A stretch of DNA of 9,047 nucleotides, taken from Bacteroidales bacterium (GTDB lineage Bacteria > Bacteroidota > Bacteroidia > Bacteroidales > UBA3663). The stretch spans positions 1 to 9,047 of the forward strand of contig SFEH01000089.1 in assembly GCA_004557315.1 (NCBI GenBank). Reading direction: 5' to 3'. The position numbers and the translations under genes are program-made. Below, in pieces: positions 6,274 through 9,047 of the stretch; within the stretch, counting starts at the first letter, position 1, and every line of letters starts with the position of its first letter. The notes under the pieces are model-generated. The model did not search any database. It had not been told where the DNA came from and saw only the letters and a program-made list of their open reading frames with translations.

Positions 6274-7689
6274 TTAATTGAATGTCTGTCTCACTCCTTG
6301 CTCCCTATGCCACAGCTCAACCCTTGCATCAGGATATTTCTCAGCAAGATGCTCTGCAAGGTGCTGGGCGCAATAGACCGACCTGTGCTGGCCTCCCGTG
6401 CATCCGAAGTTCACCATGAGCGATGTGAACTCCCTGCGAAGGTAAGTCTCTACTGCAGGATCGACAAGTCCATAGACATGCTTGATGAACTCTGGCATGG
6501 CTGATTGCGTCTCCAGGAAGTCGATCACTGGCTGATCCATGCCTGTCAGCTGCTTGTATTCGTCGTATCTGCCAGGATTGTGAGGCGCACGGCAGTCGAA
6601 CACAAAGCCTCCTCCATTGCCCGAATAGTCATCAGGAATGCCTTTCTTGTAGCTGAAGCTCGTGACTCTCACCACCAGTCGTCCCTTGGCAGGGTGTGGC
6701 AGGAACTGTGGCATGGCAGCTACCTGCGTGAGCAATGAGCGAATGTAAGGACAATGGTCAAACTTGAGCACTTCAGTCAATGCCTGTACGATAGGAGTAA
6801 TGAACATCGTCTTGTGTTCGTGCAGTCCGCGAAGTCCGTAGGCACCAAGCACCTGAAGCATGCGGAAGAACACGAAATAAGAAAGATTCCGACGGAAGGT
6901 CTCTGCATCAATCTTGTGGAATGGCTGGAGAGCATCAATATAGATGTCGATCAGAGAGTTGCGAAGGGCGTCAGGATAGGCAGCTCGAGCCTGCCATAAG
7001 AACGATGCTACGTCATAATAGAACGGACCTCGATAGCCTCCCTGAAAGTCGATGTAGTATGGCTTGCCATCGTGGATCATGATATTGCGGCTCTGGAAGT
7101 CGCGGTACATGAAGCAGCATGTCCTGCACATGTCGGCTGCCGAAAGCAAGGTCTGCTCCAACTCATTGAACTCCGCCTCAAGCTTCAGTTCGTCGATAGT
7201 AATGCCAGTGAGCTTCAGGAAGCAGTATTTGAAGTAGTTCAAGTCCCACCTGATAGTCATATCGCAAAACTCATGCTCGCGATAGCAGTTGCTGAAGTCA
7301 TAGCCATCGGCAGTGAGGAACTGCAGCCTCGGCAAGTCGCCAATGATGGTGCGTAGCATGGCAGTCAGTTCGGCGTTCCATTCGTCGTGGTTCTTCCTTC
7401 CCCGTTCTATCAGGTCATAGAGCGAGGTGTTGCCAAGATCCTGCTGCAGGTAGCAGCTTTCATCATCGGCCACAGCAATGATCATAGGCACATGCAGACC
7501 CTTGCCGTGCATCTGCCTTGCCAGGGAGATGAAGGTGTGATTCTCGCGCGTGTCATTGCCCTTCACCCCTATCACCGTCGAGCCGTCATTGCCCGTGATG
7601 CGGAAGTACTGACGGTTGGAACCGGCACCCGCAAGTCGCTTTATTTCTTTCGGCTCGCAGCCGAATGTCTTTTTGTATAGTTCATTCAT
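6274..7689 (-). CDS. Aminoglycoside-phosphotransferase-fold sugar kinase (AmgK-like) fused to a RapZ C-terminal domain
   Basis: The 471-residue protein has two parts. Residues 1 to about 330 are an APH-fold kinase: a glycine-rich loop LAGAGSNRQYFRI near 19-31, catalytic loop YRDFQSRN at 195-202 (Asp197 as base, Asn202 for metal), and IDFQGG at 213-218 with metal-binding Asp214. This matches the COG3178/AmgK group, whose characterised members phosphorylate N-acetylmuramate and N-acetylglucosamine at C1 in cell-wall recycling. Residues from about 338 match the C-terminal domain of RapZ, including LTGMDQPV and GCTGGQHRS at 429-437, the region that in E. coli RapZ binds glucosamine-6-phosphate. 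RapZ's N-terminal ATPase domain is absent. The joined domains suggest an amino-sugar kinase controlled by, or tuned to, a sugar phosphate. The gene is first of a leftward pair with the aldolase. Domain assignments are firm; substrate and control are inferred. Confidence 0.88.
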   Translation of the reverse strand: MNELYKKTFGCEPKEIKRLAGAGSNRQYFRITGNDGSTVIGVKGNDTRENHTFISLARQMHGKGLHVPMIIAVADDESCYLQQDLGNTSLYDLIERGRKNHDEWNAELTAMLRTIIGDLPRLQFLTADGYDFSNCYREHEFCDMTIRWDLNYFKYCFLKLTGITIDELKLEAEFNELEQTLLSAADMCRTCCFMYRDFQSRNIMIHDGKPYYIDFQGGYRGPFYYDVASFLWQARAAYPDALRNSLIDIYIDALQPFHKIDAETFRRNLSYFVFFRMLQVLGAYGLRGLHEHKTMFITPIVQALTEVLKFDHCPYIRSLLTQVAAMPQFLPHPAKGRLVVRVTSFSYKKGIPDDYSGNGGGFVFDCRAPHNPGRYDEYKQLTGMDQPVIDFLETQSAMPEFIKHVYGLVDPAVETYLRREFTSLMVNFGCTGGQHRSVYCAQHLAEHLAEKYPDARVELWHREQGVRQTFN

Positions 7690-7750
7690 CGACTATGAAA
7701 ATAATGTATTATCTATTGCTATCGTGGTAAGCAGTTGTTGAAATTCATGC

Positions 7751-7758
7751 CAAAGATA
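7751..7758 (-). promoter_or_regulatory. -7 promoter element for the kinase-RapZ gene
   Basis: The minus strand reads TATCTTTG, a full match to the Bacteroidota TAnnTTTG. It is 61 bases upstream of the ATG at 7689, predicting a leader of roughly 55 bases. No TTTG is evident at -33. A dyad, TATGAA-GATT-TTCATA (7757-7772), abuts and overlaps its upstream end by two bases. Confidence 0.5.
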
Positions 7759-7795
7759 TGAAGATTTTCATAATCATTCTTAATTTTGCCCCTAC

Positions 7796-7817
7796 TTTTG
7801 TGCAAATATGCAAAAAA
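7796..7817. promoter_or_regulatory. Imperfect 22-bp dyad over the regulator's -33 region, candidate operator
   Basis: TTTTGTGCA (7796-7804) and TGCAAAAAA (7809-7817) pair at eight of nine positions around the four-base centre AATA. The dyad covers the -33 TTTG and part of the spacer of the rightward promoter, the usual place for a repressor. Autoregulation by the downstream HTH protein is one possibility, but no binding data can be read here. Confidence 0.35.
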
Positions 7818-7830
7818 TAAAGTATCTTTG
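7797..7830 (+). promoter_or_regulatory. Bacteroidota-type promoter for the sigma-54 activator gene
   Basis: TTTG at 7797-7800 and TATCTTTG at 7823-7830 match the -33 and -7 elements with a 22-base gap, slightly longer than the usual 19-21. The -7 element ends only eight bases before the ATG at 7839, so transcription should begin within a few bases of the start codon. This is a housekeeping-type promoter, not a -24/-12 sigma-54 site. Confidence 0.65.
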
Positions 7831-7838
7831 CGTCAATT

Positions 7839-9047
7839 ATGGCAAATAACGATATACTTTCAATACAGCAGAACTATCAGATTGTTGGCCGAAGCCCCTT
7901 GCTTCAGCAGGCAATAAATGCAGCTGTTCAGGCCGCACCATACGACGTGAATGTACTCGTCTGTGGTGAGAATGGCGTTGGTAAGGAAGTCTTTCACAAG
8001 ATTCTGCACAATTTGAGTCCACGACGATACAAGAAATGTATAGCCGTCAACTGCGGTGGCTTGCCCGAAGGCACCATTGACAGTGAGCTCTTCGGACACG
8101 TCAAGGGCGCATTCACTGGTGCCTTGAGCGACCGCAAGGGTTATTTTGAAGAAGCCGACGGAGGCACAATCTTCCTCGACGAGATTGGCGAACTGCCTCT
8201 CGCTACCCAGGCTCGCCTGCTCCGTGTCATTGAGACTGGCGAATATTTCCGCATGGGTTCAGGCGAAATGCGCAAGACCGACGTGCGCATCGTGGCAGCC
8301 ACCAATGTCGATCTGCAGAAGGCAATACGCAAAGGCACATTCCGCGAAGATCTCTATTTCCGCTTGAGCACCATCACCATCAAGGTGCCATCACTCCGCG
8401 AACGCCAGGAGGATATCTACACTCTGTTCAGGAAGTTTGCAAGCGACATTGCCAACAAATACCGTATGCCGCCTATCCAGCTCGATGACAATGCCCGCCG
8501 CAAGCTCCTTGCCTACACATGGCCAGGCAACATCCGTCAGCTGCTCCATGTAGTCGAACATATCTCTATCGTCGAACAGGAACGTCTCATAACTGCCGAC
8601 ATGCTCCAGAAGTACATACCTGTCTTCGACTCTGGCATGTCAGTTCACGATGACAGCAATACCACTGGAGGAGGATTTGCCCCAGGCGAGAAGGAGATGC
8701 TCTACAAGCTAGTGTTCAACATGAAGAACCAGCTCGATGAGGTGCGCAAGCACTTGGGTCTGCATACCGACATGGCTCACGACCATTTCGCAAGCCATGC
8801 CCTTCCTGCAGCTGCCGACGAAGTGATTGACATGGAGAGTGAAGAAGTGCCGTCTGACTATGTAGCTCACAACGACAGTGTGCCTGAACAAGGTGCCTTG
8901 CCAACAGACAGCCGTCCGCTCACCCTAGATGAGATAGAGAAAGAGGCCATCAGAGTGGCACTCGAACGCAACGGTGGCAACAAGCGCAAGGCTGCCGACC
9001 AATTAGGCATATCCGAGCGCACCATCCATCGAAAGATCCAGGACTAT
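7839..9047 (+). CDS. Sigma-54-dependent transcriptional activator without sensor domain, C-terminus at window edge
   Basis: 403 codons run without a stop to the window end, so the last few residues are missing. The AAA+ domain starts almost at once (IVGRSP at 15-20): Walker A GENGVGKE at 43-50, the sigma-54 contact loop GAFTGA at 90-95, Walker B GGTIFLDE at 108-115, the arginine-finger segment FREDLYFRL at 168-176, and WPGNIRQL at 228-235. A linker of about 100 residues (264-362) with a charged helix near 283-307 leads to a Fis-type HTH (363-403). It should remodel RNA polymerase-sigma-54 at -24/-12 promoters elsewhere. No receiver, GAF or PAS domain precedes the ATPase, as in PspF, so activity may be set by a partner protein or by expression level. 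The start is fixed: an in-frame TAA lies at 7818-7820 and the AAA+ domain begins 14 residues in. From memory, similar genes in Bacteroidales are followed by lptE and secG; this is outside the window. Confidence 0.92.
   Translation, partial: MANNDILSIQQNYQIVGRSPLLQQAINAAVQAAPYDVNVLVCGENGVGKEVFHKILHNLSPRRYKKCIAVNCGGLPEGTIDSELFGHVKGAFTGALSDRKGYFEEADGGTIFLDEIGELPLATQARLLRVIETGEYFRMGSGEMRKTDVRIVAATNVDLQKAIRKGTFREDLYFRLSTITIKVPSLRERQEDIYTLFRKFASDIANKYRMPPIQLDDNARRKLLAYTWPGNIRQLLHVVEHISIVEQERLITADMLQKYIPVFDSGMSVHDDSNTTGGGFAPGEKEMLYKLVFNMKNQLDEVRKHLGLHTDMAHDHFASHALPAAADEVIDMESEEVPSDYVAHNDSVPEQGALPTDSRPLTLDEIEKEAIRVALERNGGNKRKAADQLGISERTIHRKIQDY

Noticed and set aside
6255..6276. Terminator after the kinase-RapZ gene, from the T-run on the minus strand (GGGAATTTTTTTT)
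   Set aside because: No stable stem precedes the T-run, so I see no intrinsic terminator between this gene and the aldolase gene.
6505..7680. Open frames on the plus strand opposite the kinase-RapZ gene
   Set aside because: The minus-strand protein has kinase and RapZ motifs over its length. The opposite frames are mirror translations with no recognisable features.
7690..7838. Possible sigma-54 (-24/-12) promoter around TGGTAAGCAGTTGTTG
   Set aside because: The spacing from GG does not place GC at the required distance, and the -12 TTGC is missing. The Bacteroidota -7 elements explain the region better.
8141..8904. Minus-strand open frames within the sigma-54 activator
   Set aside because: The plus-strand AAA+ and HTH motifs cover the region. 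The minus-strand frames have no promoter or recognisable domain.

Overview
The window looks like chromosomal DNA of a Bacteroidales bacterium, probably Prevotella or a close relative. The evidence is promoter elements of the Bacteroidota type (TAnnTTTG at -7, TTTG near -33), starts without Shine-Dalgarno sequences, and protein families typical of the group: an RND/MMPL exporter beside a carrier protein and ligase, a TlpA-like thioredoxin domain, and a kinase fused to a RapZ C-terminal domain. The genus is inferred from style only. I see no tRNA, rRNA, CRISPR array, insertion sequence or phage gene.

Left part (1-5079): a large RND/MMPL-type exporter gene runs leftward off the window edge. A 155-bp divergent promoter region (2073-2227) separates it from a rightward set: a small acyl carrier protein, a compact AMP-forming ligase overlapping it by 4 bases, and, 33 bases on, a secreted alpha/beta hydrolase fused to a thioredoxin domain. 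Carrier protein, adenylating ligase and MMPL exporter together recall the aryl-polyene/flexirubin type of lipid-pigment pathway of Bacteroidota. No ketosynthase or other elongation enzyme is in view, so the product is unknown. An exact 11-bp repeat sits at both divergent promoters, 100 bp apart, and may be a shared operator.

Middle part (5080-7689): a hairpin terminator of bidirectional form separates the hydrolase gene from two leftward genes. These are a PLP-dependent threonine aldolase/beta-eliminating lyase and, upstream of it, a two-domain protein joining an aminoglycoside-phosphotransferase-fold sugar kinase (AmgK-like) to the C-terminal domain of RapZ. In E. coli that RapZ domain senses glucosamine-6-phosphate. 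The fusion keeps the sugar-site motif but lacks most of the basic residues used by E. coli RapZ to bind RNA, which suggests an amino-sugar/cell-wall metabolism role rather than sRNA control.

Right part (7690-9047): a 149-bp divergent promoter region, then a sigma-54-dependent activator with AAA+ and Fis-type HTH domains but no N-terminal sensor domain. It runs off the right edge within or just after its HTH. Its -7 element lies so close to the ATG that the mRNA should be leaderless or nearly so.

The most unusual items are the secreted esterase-thioredoxin fusion, the kinase-RapZ fusion with its altered RNA-binding residues, the Asp-to-Asn change in the exporter's expected proton-relay position, and the repeats and dyads at the two divergent promoters.
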